Assembly: GCA_002021875.1 (NCBI GenBank)
Contig: CP018627.1
Span: 6,572,001 to 6,636,000, forward strand
Direction: 5' to 3'
Length of the DNA: 64,000 nt
DNA from: Streptomyces hygroscopicus
GTDB lineage: Bacteria; Actinomycetota; Actinomycetes; Streptomycetales; Streptomycetaceae
In this document: piece after piece, positions 1 to 7,282 of the stretch
Numbering within the stretch: the stretch's first letter is position 1
How the letters are laid out: each line of letters begins with the position of its first letter
The notes under the pieces: model-generated
Told to the model about the DNA's origin: nothing
What the model saw: the letters and a program-made list of their open reading frames with translations, nothing else
Databases searched by the model: none
Program-made: the position numbers and the translations under genes

Positions 1-1
1 G

Positions 2-589
2 ATCGCGGCGTGGGTTCTCGACTGGACGCGGGCGCAGGTCGCCCTGATGCGCGGCGACGAACGCACCGCGCAACTGCGCAAGGTCGTCGGCGAGGAACTG
101 TTCACGGTGCCGGGCGTGATGAACCGCGTGGTCGCGCTGACATCGGGGATCACCCAGCACTACGACGTCACCGGCACCCCCGCCGACAAGGTCGCTGACG
201 ACATCACCGACAAGATCGCCGACAACCTCGCCGACGAGGGCACCGCCAAGATCGCCGACGAGATCGCCGACAAGGCGGCGGCACCGGTCGGATCGATCGC
301 CGGGGATGTCGCGTTGTCCTCGGGCGACCGGCTCGCCGACCACGCCCACGACGGCCGCTTCGTCCTCGTCGACCGTTCCCCCGACGGCCGCTTCGCCCAA
401 GCCGTACGCCCGCTGGAGCACAGGGTCGCGTACGTCGCGGATCCGGCCTCCGAGACGTCGCAGCCCAGCCTGTTCGTACGTCCGGACGGCGTCATCATCT
501 GGGCCGCCTCACGCGACACCGCTTCGTCCGACGACGCCGTCCTCAAGGAGCTCGACACCGCCATCCAGCGTTGGGTCGGCACGCACTGA
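2..589 (+). CDS. FAD-dependent aromatic monooxygenase, C-terminal part (5' truncated by window edge)
   Basis: The reading frame is open from base 2, so the gene starts outside the window; about 195 codons are visible. It begins with VLDWTRAQVALMR, the helix that follows the FAD-binding domain in PgaE/RdmE-type aromatic hydroxylases. It ends in the thioredoxin-like C-terminal domain of that family (segments GRFVLVD and FVRPDGVIIWAA). Such enzymes hydroxylate aromatic or polyketide substrates with NAD(P)H and O2. Between the two parts is an unusual insertion (about bases 176-283) of repeated Ala-Asp-Lys/Ile-Ala-Asp units. The FAD motifs cannot be checked because they lie upstream. Substrate unknown. 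Confidence 0.75.
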   Translation: MAAWVLDWTRAQVALMRGDERTAQLRKVVGEELFTVPGVMNRVVALTSGITQHYDVTGTPADKVADDITDKIADNLADEGTAKIADEIADKAAAPVGSIAGDVALSSGDRLADHAHDGRFVLVDRSPDGRFAQAVRPLEHRVAYVADPASETSQPSLFVRPDGVIIWAASRDTASSDDAVLKELDTAIQRWVGTH

Positions 590-628
590 GAGAGCCGGTC
601 GGTGCAACGGAGCTGCGGGGCCCGAGAC

Positions 629-931
629 TCAGGAGGCCAACCGCTCGCGCGCGGTGCGACCTGACCCCGTGGGTTCGACCTCGCCATCAGGCCGGTTGAT
701 CTCGGCCCACACGTCATCGAGCGAAAGGCCGAGGACATCGGCGATCGCCGCGATGGTCGGGAAGGCAGGGGTGGCCACGCGACCGGACTCGATCTTCCGA
801 AGGGTCTCTGGTGAGACACCTGCGTCCAGCGCGGTATCGAGCATCGAGCGCTCCCCCCTGGCCCGACGTAGAAGGGCGCCGAGGCGCTGCCCGCGCTCGA
901 CCTCTGCGGGAGTGAGCGGCAACCTGACCAT
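629..931 (-). CDS. XRE-family HTH transcriptional regulator
   Basis: A 100-residue protein, essentially one helix-turn-helix domain: residues 10-75 carry the lambda-repressor-like five-helix pattern (LGALLRRARGE, then SPETLRKIESG as recognition helix, then PTIAAIADVLGLSLDDV). It is transcribed away from the methionine aminopeptidase gene, and the 82-bp gap between them holds a CCGGTATAGT direct repeat that is the obvious candidate operator. The -10-like TAGAAT lies just upstream of its ATG. An autoregulator that also controls the divergent gene is the simplest reading; no partner toxin is evident. Confidence 0.85.
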   Translation of the reverse strand: MVRLPLTPAEVERGQRLGALLRRARGERSMLDTALDAGVSPETLRKIESGRVATPAFPTIAAIADVLGLSLDDVWAEINRPDGEVEPTGSGRTARERLAS

Positions 932-944
932 GGCCCCGATTCTA

Positions 945-971
945 ATACCGGTATAGTAAGCCCGGTATAGT
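945..971. promoter_or_regulatory. Divergent promoter/operator: CCGGTATAGT direct repeat
   Basis: CCGGTATAGT occurs at 948-957 and again at 962-971, a 14-bp period. The first copy is part of the palindrome ATACCGGTAT (945-954). Each copy ends in TATAGT, a good -10 hexamer for the rightward gene. The arrangement suggests the XRE protein binds over the promoter of the aminopeptidase gene. Confidence 0.55.
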
Positions 972-1013
972 TATTGGTTACATGAGTACGTGAGTACACG
1001 AGAAGGACGCCGC

Positions 1014-1796
1014 ATGATCGAGATCCTGAGCCCCACCGAACTGACCCGAGCAAAGGACACAGGCGCTCTGGTCGCCGACATCCTGCAGACGCTGAAGAGC
1101 CGTAGCACGGTCGGCACGAACCTTCTGGACATCGACCGGTGGGCCAAGACCATGATCGTCGAGGCGGGGGCGCTGTCCTGTTACGTCGACTACGAGCCGT
1201 CCTTCGGACGCGGCCCGTTCGGCCACTACATCTGCACGGCCGTCAACGACGCCGTGCTCCACGGGCGGCCGTCCGACTACTCGCTTGCCGACGGCGACCT
1301 GCTGACACTCGACCTCGCCGTCTCCAAAGCCGGAGTCGCCGCGGACGCCGCCATCAGCTTCATCGTGGGCGACGCGAAGCCCCCGGAGAGCGTCGCCATG
1401 ATCAACGCGACCGAGCGCGCACTGGCCGCGGGGATCGCCGCCGCCGGGCCCGGGGCTCGCATCGGCGACATCTCCCATGCCATCGGCACGGTCCTCAGCG
1501 AGGCGGGGTACCCGATCAACACCGAGTTCGGAGGTCATGGCATCGGATCAACGATGCACCAGGACCCGCACGTCTCGAACACCGGACGGCCCGGCCGCGG
1601 TTACAAGCTGCGCCCTGGGCTGCTGCTGGCACTGGAGCCGTGGGTCATGGCGGACACCGCCCAGCTCGTCACCGATGCCGATGGCTGGACCCTCCGCAGC
1701 GCGACAGGCTGCCGCACGGCGCACAGTGAGCACACGATCGCCATCACCGACGACGGAGCCGAAATCCTCACCTTGCCCAAGCCGATGCGGCCGTGA
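1014..1796 (+). CDS. map: Type I methionine aminopeptidase (paralogue next to XRE regulator)
   Basis: A 260-residue M24A peptidase that removes N-terminal methionine. The five metal ligands of the pita-bread fold are present: Asp in LLTLDLAV, Asp in GVAADAAI, His in FGGHGIGS, Glu in LALEPWV, Glu in AHSEHTI; the substrate-contact His is in DAVLHGRP. I place the start at ATG 1014 because AGAAGGA lies 6 bases upstream; an in-frame GTG at 990 has no such site. Streptomyces usually have a housekeeping map in the ribosomal cluster, so this is an accessory copy. It overlaps the next gene by four bases (GTGA) and is probably controlled by the divergent XRE protein. Confidence 0.88.
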   Translation: MIEILSPTELTRAKDTGALVADILQTLKSRSTVGTNLLDIDRWAKTMIVEAGALSCYVDYEPSFGRGPFGHYICTAVNDAVLHGRPSDYSLADGDLLTLDLAVSKAGVAADAAISFIVGDAKPPESVAMINATERALAAGIAAAGPGARIGDISHAIGTVLSEAGYPINTEFGGHGIGSTMHQDPHVSNTGRPGRGYKLRPGLLLALEPWVMADTAQLVTDADGWTLRSATGCRTAHSEHTIAITDDGAEILTLPKPMRP

Positions 1797-2203
1797 GTGA
1801 CGCGTTATACGTGAGGTTCCAGGGGACCGTCCGAAGCCCGCGAGGCCACTTCCCCGGTGTCTTCGCACTGGCCAACGGCCTCGCGCGGGCAGGCCAACTG
1901 AGTGACGAGGAACATCGGTTCTGGCGAGCCGGCGACGACTGGTTCAACGCCAACTTCGCCAACCCCTCCGAGGTCGATCCCTCGGTCTACGACCCCGAAC
2001 TGAATCCAGGAGCCGTGGCATGGTTCAAAGCCGCCTCCCTGGAACTGATCGCCCGGGTGGACGGCTACCTGAAGATCCTCGCCCTGCATGAAGTCGCCTG
2101 CGAGCGAATCGAATCATCGGACCCAGGAAAGATCATCTACGAGGACCCGGACCAGGTGGTCGTCATTCCCTGGGCTCACGACGGCGCAGAACCCCTGGAG
2201 TGA
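1793..2203 (+). CDS. Conserved Streptomyces hypothetical protein, coupled to MetAP
   Basis: A 136-residue soluble protein whose GTG start overlaps the aminopeptidase stop (GTGA), so the two are translationally coupled. It has no signal peptide or membrane segment and is rich in aromatic residues and acidic C-terminal segments (YEDPDQVVVIPW). I recognise the general type as a small protein recurring in Streptomyces but know no function for it. Context suggests it acts with the aminopeptidase/XRE unit. No catalytic motif is visible. Confidence 0.75.
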   Translation: MSDALYVRFQGTVRSPRGHFPGVFALANGLARAGQLSDEEHRFWRAGDDWFNANFANPSEVDPSVYDPELNPGAVAWFKAASLELIARVDGYLKILALHEVACERIESSDPGKIIYEDPDQVVVIPWAHDGAEPLE

Positions 2204-2475
2204 TGCGGCGAGTGGCGGCATGCACGCCCACTCCGCCGCTGCCCCACCACCGAGCCCTCGGCACAGCATCAACGGCCAGACACCTGGTCACCCCAAAGAC
2301 AGGCAGGCCGACATCGCAGCCCAGGCGGGTCGTCACCCCCTCACCCGCCCGACACCTCGACGGTCCGCCGCGGACGTTAGCGGGGCGTTAGCCGTACAGC
2401 GATAGTTCATCAGCGGTGTCCGACAGTCTTGTTCTCACGAAGCCGAAACACCACGTCGAGCGAACGGGAATGAAG

Positions 2476-2949
2476 ATGTCGCACCGCACCACAGTCCGCC
2501 ACGCCCGCAAGGCCGCCGCCGCCATGCTGATCACCATCGCCGCCTTCGGCCTCACCGCCTGCCAGGACGGCGACACCAACTCCTCGTCCTCATCCCCCTC
2601 CGCGAGCGCCACGCAATCCCCCACCTCCGCGGCCAAGCCCAGCCAGGGCTCGGACCAGGACTCCGCCAAGGGCACCCCGTCGGGTACCCCCAGGAAGCCC
2701 GGTATGCGCTGCACCAACCAGATCAACTACGGAGACGACCCCAGGGACAACGCCACGATCAACAGCATCGGCGCGGACACCGGCTACTGCCCGGAGCCGC
2801 AAAAGGGCGGCACCCCGTCCGGCACCCCCAGGAAGCCCGGCATGCGCTGCACCAACCAGATCAACTACGCGGACGACCCCAGGGACAACGCCACGATCAA
2901 CAGCATCGGCGCGGACACCGGCTACTGCCCGCCGGTCCAGCACCAGTGA
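2476..2949 (+). CDS. Secreted lipoprotein with tandem duplicated Cys-containing module
   Basis: The N-terminus is basic and then hydrophobic, ending in the lipobox LTAC, so this is a lipoprotein of about 157 residues. A Ser/Thr/Pro linker is followed by two almost identical 46-residue modules, each with KPGMRCTNQINY and GADTGYCP, i.e. two cysteines per module that may pair. The start is either ATG 2470 or ATG 2476; 2476 is preferred because GGGA sits 6 bases before it. The module copies differ by very few bases, indicating recent duplication. The function is unknown; a cell-surface binding role is a guess. Confidence 0.75.
   Translation: MSHRTTVRHARKAAAAMLITIAAFGLTACQDGDTNSSSSSPSASATQSPTSAAKPSQGSDQDSAKGTPSGTPRKPGMRCTNQINYGDDPRDNATINSIGADTGYCPEPQKGGTPSGTPRKPGMRCTNQINYADDPRDNATINSIGADTGYCPPVQHQ
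2671..2930 (+). repeat. Two 122-bp near-identical tandem modules inside the lipoprotein gene
   Basis: Copies lie at 2671-2792 and 2809-2930 (138-bp period, in frame). They differ by only a few substitutions, mostly synonymous. Confidence 0.9.
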
Positions 2950-2997
2950 GTGCTCGCGGTAATTCCCGCCTCCGGGGTCCACGAGCAGGCTGCATAG

Positions 2998-3207
2998 GAT
3001 CCCCGGACGGCAATCACCACACCGCATAGGCTGGAGGCGAATATCCAGCCTGACAACACCTCCTCGCTGAACCTCGTCAAGCGCCTGGGATTCCAGCGCG
3101 AGGGCTATTCGACAGCCTTCCAGTTCGTCAACGGCGAGTGGAGGGACCACGAGCGCTGGGCCATCACTACCGAGATGGCCCAAGCCGAGGCCCCACTGCC
3201 CAACTGA
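2998..3207 (+). pseudogene. C-terminal remnant of a RimJ-type GNAT acetyltransferase
   Basis: After an in-frame TAG at 2995, the frame reads HRLEANIQPDNTSSLNLV and then KRLGFQREGY, ending NGEWRDHERWAITTEM. This is the end of a RimJ/RimL-like N-acetyltransferase: the acetyl-CoA-binding R-x-E-A and S-x-x-L-x-x-x-L-G-F signatures are intact. No start codon or N-terminal half is present; upstream is the end of the lipoprotein gene. It is therefore a truncated, non-functional remnant, and it marks this stretch as rearranged. Confidence 0.85.
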
Positions 3208-3581
3208 AGTGCCCAGTCGCAGAGTCGCAGCACCGGCAGTCCGGCTCCGACACATAAACATCTCTTGATCCGTAGATCGTCCAAGCGACGTCGCCCAGGT
3301 CCGCGTCCCGGCCTCATGAGCGGCGTCCTTTAGCCATGCCCGAAAGAGCCTTCCTCAGCTCTTGAGGGCCTTTCTTTTGCTCCGGAACCAGCCCCTCTGC
3401 ATGCCAGGAAGTGTCCGACGGGTAAGGCTGCCAATAAATACGCCCCAGACGCCGCTGGCCCCGGCAGGATTGAAAGGCACATGGGCAGCACCCACGTGCT
3501 GAACTCCGTTTCCTCGCAGCCCTTCCAGGGAATGATCCATACACACTGTCAGAGAATTTCAGTGAGGCGGGGGGCCTGCTC
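3208..3581. other. 374-bp stretch without a supported gene
   Basis: Overlapping leftward frames (up to 89 codons) exist, but none has a recognisable domain or clear ribosome site. The stretch contains a 14-bp copy (3262-3275, CTCTTGATCCGTAG) of the tRNA-Arg anticodon-arm sequence. It looks like decayed or intergenic DNA next to the GNAT remnant. Confidence 0.5.
3262..3275 (+). other. Solitary att-core-like 14-mer (tRNA-Arg anticodon region)
   Basis: CTCTTGATCCGTAG is identical to the inner end of the 44-bp att repeat at 4902-4945 and 11163-11206, in the same orientation. It lacks the rest of the tRNA 3' half, so it is at most a secondary or eroded attachment site. Confidence 0.35.
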
Positions 3582-3893
3582 ATGAGCAGTACGTCACGGT
3601 CGCATCAGAACGGCGCGGAGGCAGGGAACGCCACCCCCGAGCCGCGGCGCCACAAGATCAAGCAGATAGCGCACACACTGCCGCCCCCGGGACCGCTGCC
3701 TGAGCGCAAGCATTCGGACGACGAGCGCTCCGACCGCAAACTCGTCGCAACACAGGCCAGGATCGACGCCGGGGAGACAATCCCGACTCCTGGAGGCACC
3801 GCGGGCAACGAAGACCGCGACATCCATGAGGAGGAGTGGCGCGCACACGATCGCCGCGGCCCCTATGGACAACGGCGCCGCCGCAAGAATTGA
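3582..3893 (+). CDS. Small charged hypothetical protein
   Basis: A 103-residue protein, hydrophilic throughout, rich in Arg, Glu and Pro, with no membrane segment or known motif; the C-terminus is strongly basic (RRRRKN). The ATG follows a purine-rich GAGGCGGGGGG stretch. A hairpin terminator follows 45 bases after the stop. I do not recognise the family; a disordered or nucleic-acid-associated protein is possible, and a spurious ORF cannot be excluded. Confidence 0.45.
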   Translation: MSSTSRSHQNGAEAGNATPEPRRHKIKQIAHTLPPPGPLPERKHSDDERSDRKLVATQARIDAGETIPTPGGTAGNEDRDIHEEEWRAHDRRGPYGQRRRRKN

Positions 3894-3937
3894 CCCAACA
3901 GGTTCCGCAGGCGACGACCACGGTCACTAGGCAACGC

Positions 3938-3971
3938 AAGAGGCCCCATCCATCTCTGGAAGGGGCCTCTT
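3938..3971. terminator. Hairpin terminator, near-copy of the tRNA-Arg terminator
   Basis: AAGAGGCCCC pairs with GGGGCCTCTT. The flanking bases (GGCAACGC before, AGCTG after) and the loop also match the hairpin at 11124-11155, so the two are copies of one sequence. Confidence 0.75.
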
Positions 3972-4032
3972 AGCTGCTTCGCCGCAGATGCCATACCGGG
4001 GCGGCAAGGGCGTTCACGCCCAAGGCGACGAC

Positions 4033-4593
4033 TTACGGGTGGTACTTCTCCGCGACCGTATCGGCACCACCGGACTTGCGGTCCATGGTGACGCGGACGG
4101 TCACGCTGTTGGTCTTCGCAGCCTTCTCCAGCTCGTCCACGGTGCACTTCGCGGTGCCGTAGCCGTCGTCGCCGATGGCCACGCTGCCGTCGGGGGCGGT
4201 GCAGATCGCGGCCGCGCCACGGATGTTCGTGGCGTTGGCGACCAGGAACGCCTGGTCCGTGCCGCCGTCCTCGGGCTTGACGATCAGCTTGCCGGGCGCG
4301 AGGTACTCCATCGTGCCGACGATCGTGAGGCTCTTACCCGCGTTGGCGGCACCGCCCCCGTCCTGGCCCTGCGAGCCGGAGTTGCCCGAGGAGGAACCGC
4401 TCGTGGGCTGGCTCGAGGCTTGCTGCGAGGGGGACGCGGTCGAAGAAGCCGAGGAGCCGCTGGAGTCCGCAGCATCGGAGTCAGGCCCGCAGGCCGTGGC
4501 CCCCAGACCCAGCGCCGCGGCGGCGACGATAGTGGCGGCGATGCGGCGGCCGGCACGGCCGCGGAAGCGGTTGGTGGTGGAGGTGGTGCTCAT
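4033..4593 (-). CDS. Secreted lipoprotein, Ser/Gly-rich linker plus small C-terminal domain
   Basis: A 186-residue lipoprotein. The basic N-terminus, hydrophobic stretch and lipobox ATAC are followed by about 45 residues rich in Ser, Gly and Gln, then a compact domain of about 95 residues with two Cys (AAAICTAP, GTAKCTVD) that could form a disulphide. I start at ATG 4593 because GGGAGA lies four bases upstream; the ATG at 4605 is itself inside that site. It lies between two hairpins just outside the tRNA-Arg element. Function unknown. Confidence 0.75.
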   Translation of the reverse strand: MSTTSTTNRFRGRAGRRIAATIVAAAALGLGATACGPDSDAADSSGSSASSTASPSQQASSQPTSGSSSGNSGSQGQDGGGAANAGKSLTIVGTMEYLAPGKLIVKPEDGGTDQAFLVANATNIRGAAAICTAPDGSVAIGDDGYGTAKCTVDELEKAAKTNSVTVRVTMDRKSGGADTVAEKYHP

Positions 4594-4865
4594 CGTGTCT
4601 CCCATTGCTGTGTTGTCTGGTCTCGCTCCCGGACGACAACCAGCTTCGAAGATCGCGTTGGCGTTCGACTAACAGACGCCTAATGGAACCCAGCGGCGCA
4701 TAACAGCTCGCTTGCGCCGATGAGCGCCATGCCCGCTGAGCTGGGAAAACATCAACCCTGGACGGACCCCGGACGCGGATCCGACCGGTCACCCAAACCA
4801 GCACGACGACCTGAACAAGCCCTTCGGCCCATGCCCCGGCCCCCGTAGCCACGCAGCAACACCAA

Positions 4866-4895
4866 AGTCCCCCTCCCACAACTGGAAGGGGGACT
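4866..4895. terminator. Hairpin next to distal att copy
   Basis: AGTCCCCCT pairs with AGGGGGACT (9 bp, 12-nt loop). It sits beside the att repeat exactly where the hairpin at 11124-11155 sits beside the tRNA gene, so it is probably the displaced original tRNA-Arg terminator. Confidence 0.6.
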
Positions 4896-4901
4896 CTGAA
4901 C

Positions 4902-4945
4902 TGCGCGCTCGGCAGGATTCGAACCTGCAACCTCTTGATCCGTAG
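4902..4945 (+). repeat. att repeat: copy of the tRNA-Arg 3' half (distal end of element)
   Basis: 44 bases identical to 11163-11206, from the 3' end of tRNA-Arg(ACG) through the T-arm to the anticodon loop. The match stops sharply on both sides. This is the hallmark of integration by a tyrosine recombinase into a tRNA gene. Confidence 0.9.
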
Positions 4946-5195
4946 GTTCGGGCAGGGGGCTGGTGAGGACCGGCGTGACCTTCCAAGCAGTGAGTCACGG
5001 CGAGGGGCTGATCGTTCGTGTGTGCCCTCGTTGATGTCAGATTTGATGTCAACTATCGCCGCCAGTGGCCCGGACTGCATGCAGCTCTCGCCGTTCAGAG
5101 GTTGGTGTACAAACCCGTCCGAGCGATCCAATCTTCTCTTCCTCTTCAAGGCCCGCGCACGGCGCGAGTGCGTCGCTGCGGCGCGGCTTGAGTCG

Positions 5196-6119
5196 CTATT
5201 CGCTGAACATCCCGGCCGCCGGGAAGAAGCAACTACCAGTCTCATTCACGTGACGGCGTTTGCGCATGAACAGATCGTCGAGTGAAATTCTGCCATCGAG
5301 GACCGTGTAGATATCCGATCCGTCCATCGTGATGAATGGTGAGCTTGACGCATATTCCGCCAAGCCATCCCCGCTAAATCCGTTGACGCTCACATACAGC
5401 CCAAGAGCGTTACGCCCCTTTCGTTCAACCTTCTTTGCAAACACGTCTAGCTGTTCCCGCGAAACGACACTCTTAAGCCACTTCGCCTCAAGAATATAGT
5501 CGTCCGTATCGAAGGTGAAAGCTCCGTCGATCTGCTCTCGCTCAAGAGAATAGGCAGCGCGCGGATAAAAATCCCAGAGAGCGAACAACTCGTTCAGGAA
5601 CGTCTCGAACGTGCGCCCGCGAGCCTGAGGATCTGGATCCGACCCCAGGATCAAAAATTTCTCCTTCAGAGATGCCAGTGCGCCACCGATCGCGCGCCCT
5701 CTCTCTGCCTCTTCAACGGCTTCCGCGAGCTCCCTTTCGAAGCGTGTGTGCTCCTCGAACGATTGCCTGTACTGTTTCGTCAAGTCCTGAAGCTCAGCGA
5801 CTGCCTGGCGGGCGCGCTCCAACCACTGCTGATCCTCTAGTTGCTCCAGCTCGCGAAAGTTCTTCATCGAGGAAATCTCGACCATCAACGATATAGTTAC
5901 ATCCTGATAGCGGCGCTCACTGGCCGCAAGTCGACTGACAAGAGTCGTGGCCGTTTCCCGCTTTTGCGCGATCTCCAGGTCCAAACCAGTGAGCAATTCC
6001 GGATACTCACGCAAAGCCAATCGCAAAAACTTCGCAAGCGTCTTCTTATACCAGAAGATCAGAGCGAGGGCGTCCCCCAACGCCGAGTACGCAACCGGAC
6101 TGATCTTCTTCTCCGCCAT
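5196..6119 (-). CDS. Stand-alone Mrr-like PD-(D/E)XK restriction endonuclease with coiled-coil N-terminus
   Basis: A 307-residue protein. Residues 1-90 are helical and of unknown type, about 95-150 form a charged coiled coil, and about 165-275 form an Mrr/restriction-endonuclease-like fold. The fold shows RGRTFETFLNELF as its opening helix, Asp in EQIDGAF, the E-x-K of YILEAKW, and a following SREQLDVFAKKV helix. No methylase or helicase partner is present. The start is ATG 6119, behind a G-rich stretch; the frame extends further upstream but without a ribosome site. AT content is high for the window. A solitary defence nuclease against modified or foreign DNA is the best inference; no target is known. 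Confidence 0.75.
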   Translation of the reverse strand: MAEKKISPVAYSALGDALALIFWYKKTLAKFLRLALREYPELLTGLDLEIAQKRETATTLVSRLAASERRYQDVTISLMVEISSMKNFRELEQLEDQQWLERARQAVAELQDLTKQYRQSFEEHTRFERELAEAVEEAERGRAIGGALASLKEKFLILGSDPDPQARGRTFETFLNELFALWDFYPRAAYSLEREQIDGAFTFDTDDYILEAKWLKSVVSREQLDVFAKKVERKGRNALGLYVSVNGFSGDGLAEYASSSPFITMDGSDIYTVLDGRISLDDLFMRKRRHVNETGSCFFPAAGMFSE

Positions 6120-6397
6120 TAAGGCCCCCCAAGCAGACGAATAGGCATGGAGTGTGGCAACTTGACCACACAATCCCATGCTAGCGGAGGCCGCACTGAT
6201 CGTGACTGCGCCGTCACAGATCGGGGGCTCGCAAGCACCTCTGCCGTGAGCAACGTGATCAGCAGTGAGTCGCCCCTGGGCCGTCGGAAGGTGGCCGACC
6301 CCGGCAGAGGACACCCACGAGTAACCGTCCTCGCACCGCTCTGGCCTGGGGCACCGAGTCGATCTGCGACATTCGGGAAGCCATGCCGACAGGCTGT

Positions 6398-7282
6398 CTA
6401 CTGATCTCGGGTGGCCCGCTCTGCAGTTAGGCGCACATGAGAGTCAGAAGGCTTGACGTCAGTCAGCCAAAACCCGTCCAGGACGGCCGATTCCGCTCCT
6501 GGACCCGTCAGACTGAACGATGGCCGAGTGCCGGGCAGGTCAATGATCACGCGGTCCACAGCGTCAGCAAGCAATTGCGCCGCTTCATTGGAGCTGCCTT
6601 CGATTAGCACCGTACGCGCCCCCGACTCGTTCAAAGCATGCAGCGCTTTCCCGGGCTCATCGCCAAGCAGGGAAAGCGGGACGCGGAAGGAATCTTCACC
6701 GTGGCTGCCGGGCACGCCTTCCTCAACCGTGCCGTCTCGCCGAATCACAAGATCGTGTGTGCGGCGGAGTTCGGCCAGGACCTGGTCGCGGTCGTCCTCG
6801 TCGGCACCAGCTGAGTACGCCCAGGTGATGTACGGCCTTCCGGTATGCAGTGAGTGCAGCCACGGGCCGAGGACGAGCAGCGCTTCCTGCTCCAGGACGC
6901 CACGCTCTACCTCAATGCCGGCCTGTTCCAGCACCACCGCGCCCCCCTCTCCGCGTGAGGTGGGGTCCATGACGGCCATCAGGACGCGGGAGACCTTGGC
7001 GTCGATCAGCGCCTGTCGGCAGGGCGGGGTCCGGCCGTGGTGGTTGCAGGGCTCCAGGGTCACGACCGCCGTGCCACCCTCGGCCCGCTCCCCCGCTGCG
7101 GTGAGCGCGTTCACCTCGGCGTGGTGGTCGCCCTTGCGGAGGTGGTATCCCTCGCCGACCGGTACGCCGTCGCGGTCGAGGATGACGCACCCGACGGGCG
7201 GGTTGGGGCTCGTGGTCCCGAGGCCCTGGGCAGAGATGGCGATTGCTCGCCGCATGGCCGTCAGTTCATTCGGCGTGGCCAT
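6398..7282 (-). CDS. RibD-like deaminase with degenerate reductase domain
   Basis: A 294-residue protein. The N-terminal half is a cytidine-deaminase-fold domain of the RibD type: GDHHAEVNAL supplies the zinc His and the catalytic Glu, and LEPCNHHGRTPPC the two zinc Cys. The C-terminal half resembles the RibD reductase but is short and poorly conserved. RibD acts in riboflavin synthesis, but no other rib genes are nearby, so the substrate may be a different pyrimidine. Its ATG overlaps the stop of the upstream HTH-TPR gene (TGATG), implying coupling. Confidence 0.8.
   Translation of the reverse strand: MATPNELTAMRRAIAISAQGLGTTSPNPPVGCVILDRDGVPVGEGYHLRKGDHHAEVNALTAAGERAEGGTAVVTLEPCNHHGRTPPCRQALIDAKVSRVLMAVMDPTSRGEGGAVVLEQAGIEVERGVLEQEALLVLGPWLHSLHTGRPYITWAYSAGADEDDRDQVLAELRRTHDLVIRRDGTVEEGVPGSHGEDSFRVPLSLLGDEPGKALHALNESGARTVLIEGSSNEAAQLLADAVDRVIIDLPGTRPSFSLTGPGAESAVLDGFWLTDVKPSDSHVRLTAERATRDQ

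Larger units (their letters stand above)
4594..5195. other. Gene-free stretch carrying a terminator and the distal att copy
   Basis: Between the lipoprotein promoter and the nuclease 3' end I find only the hairpin at 4866-4895, the 44-bp att repeat at 4902-4945, and short frames without support. Confidence 0.6.

Noticed and set aside
3314..3583. An 89-codon leftward ORF
   Set aside because: No domain, no clear ribosome site, overlapping frames of similar length; kept only as unassigned spacer.
6398..7282. Riboflavin biosynthesis locus
   Set aside because: No ribE/ribA/ribH neighbours and no FMN riboswitch upstream; the reductase half is degenerate.
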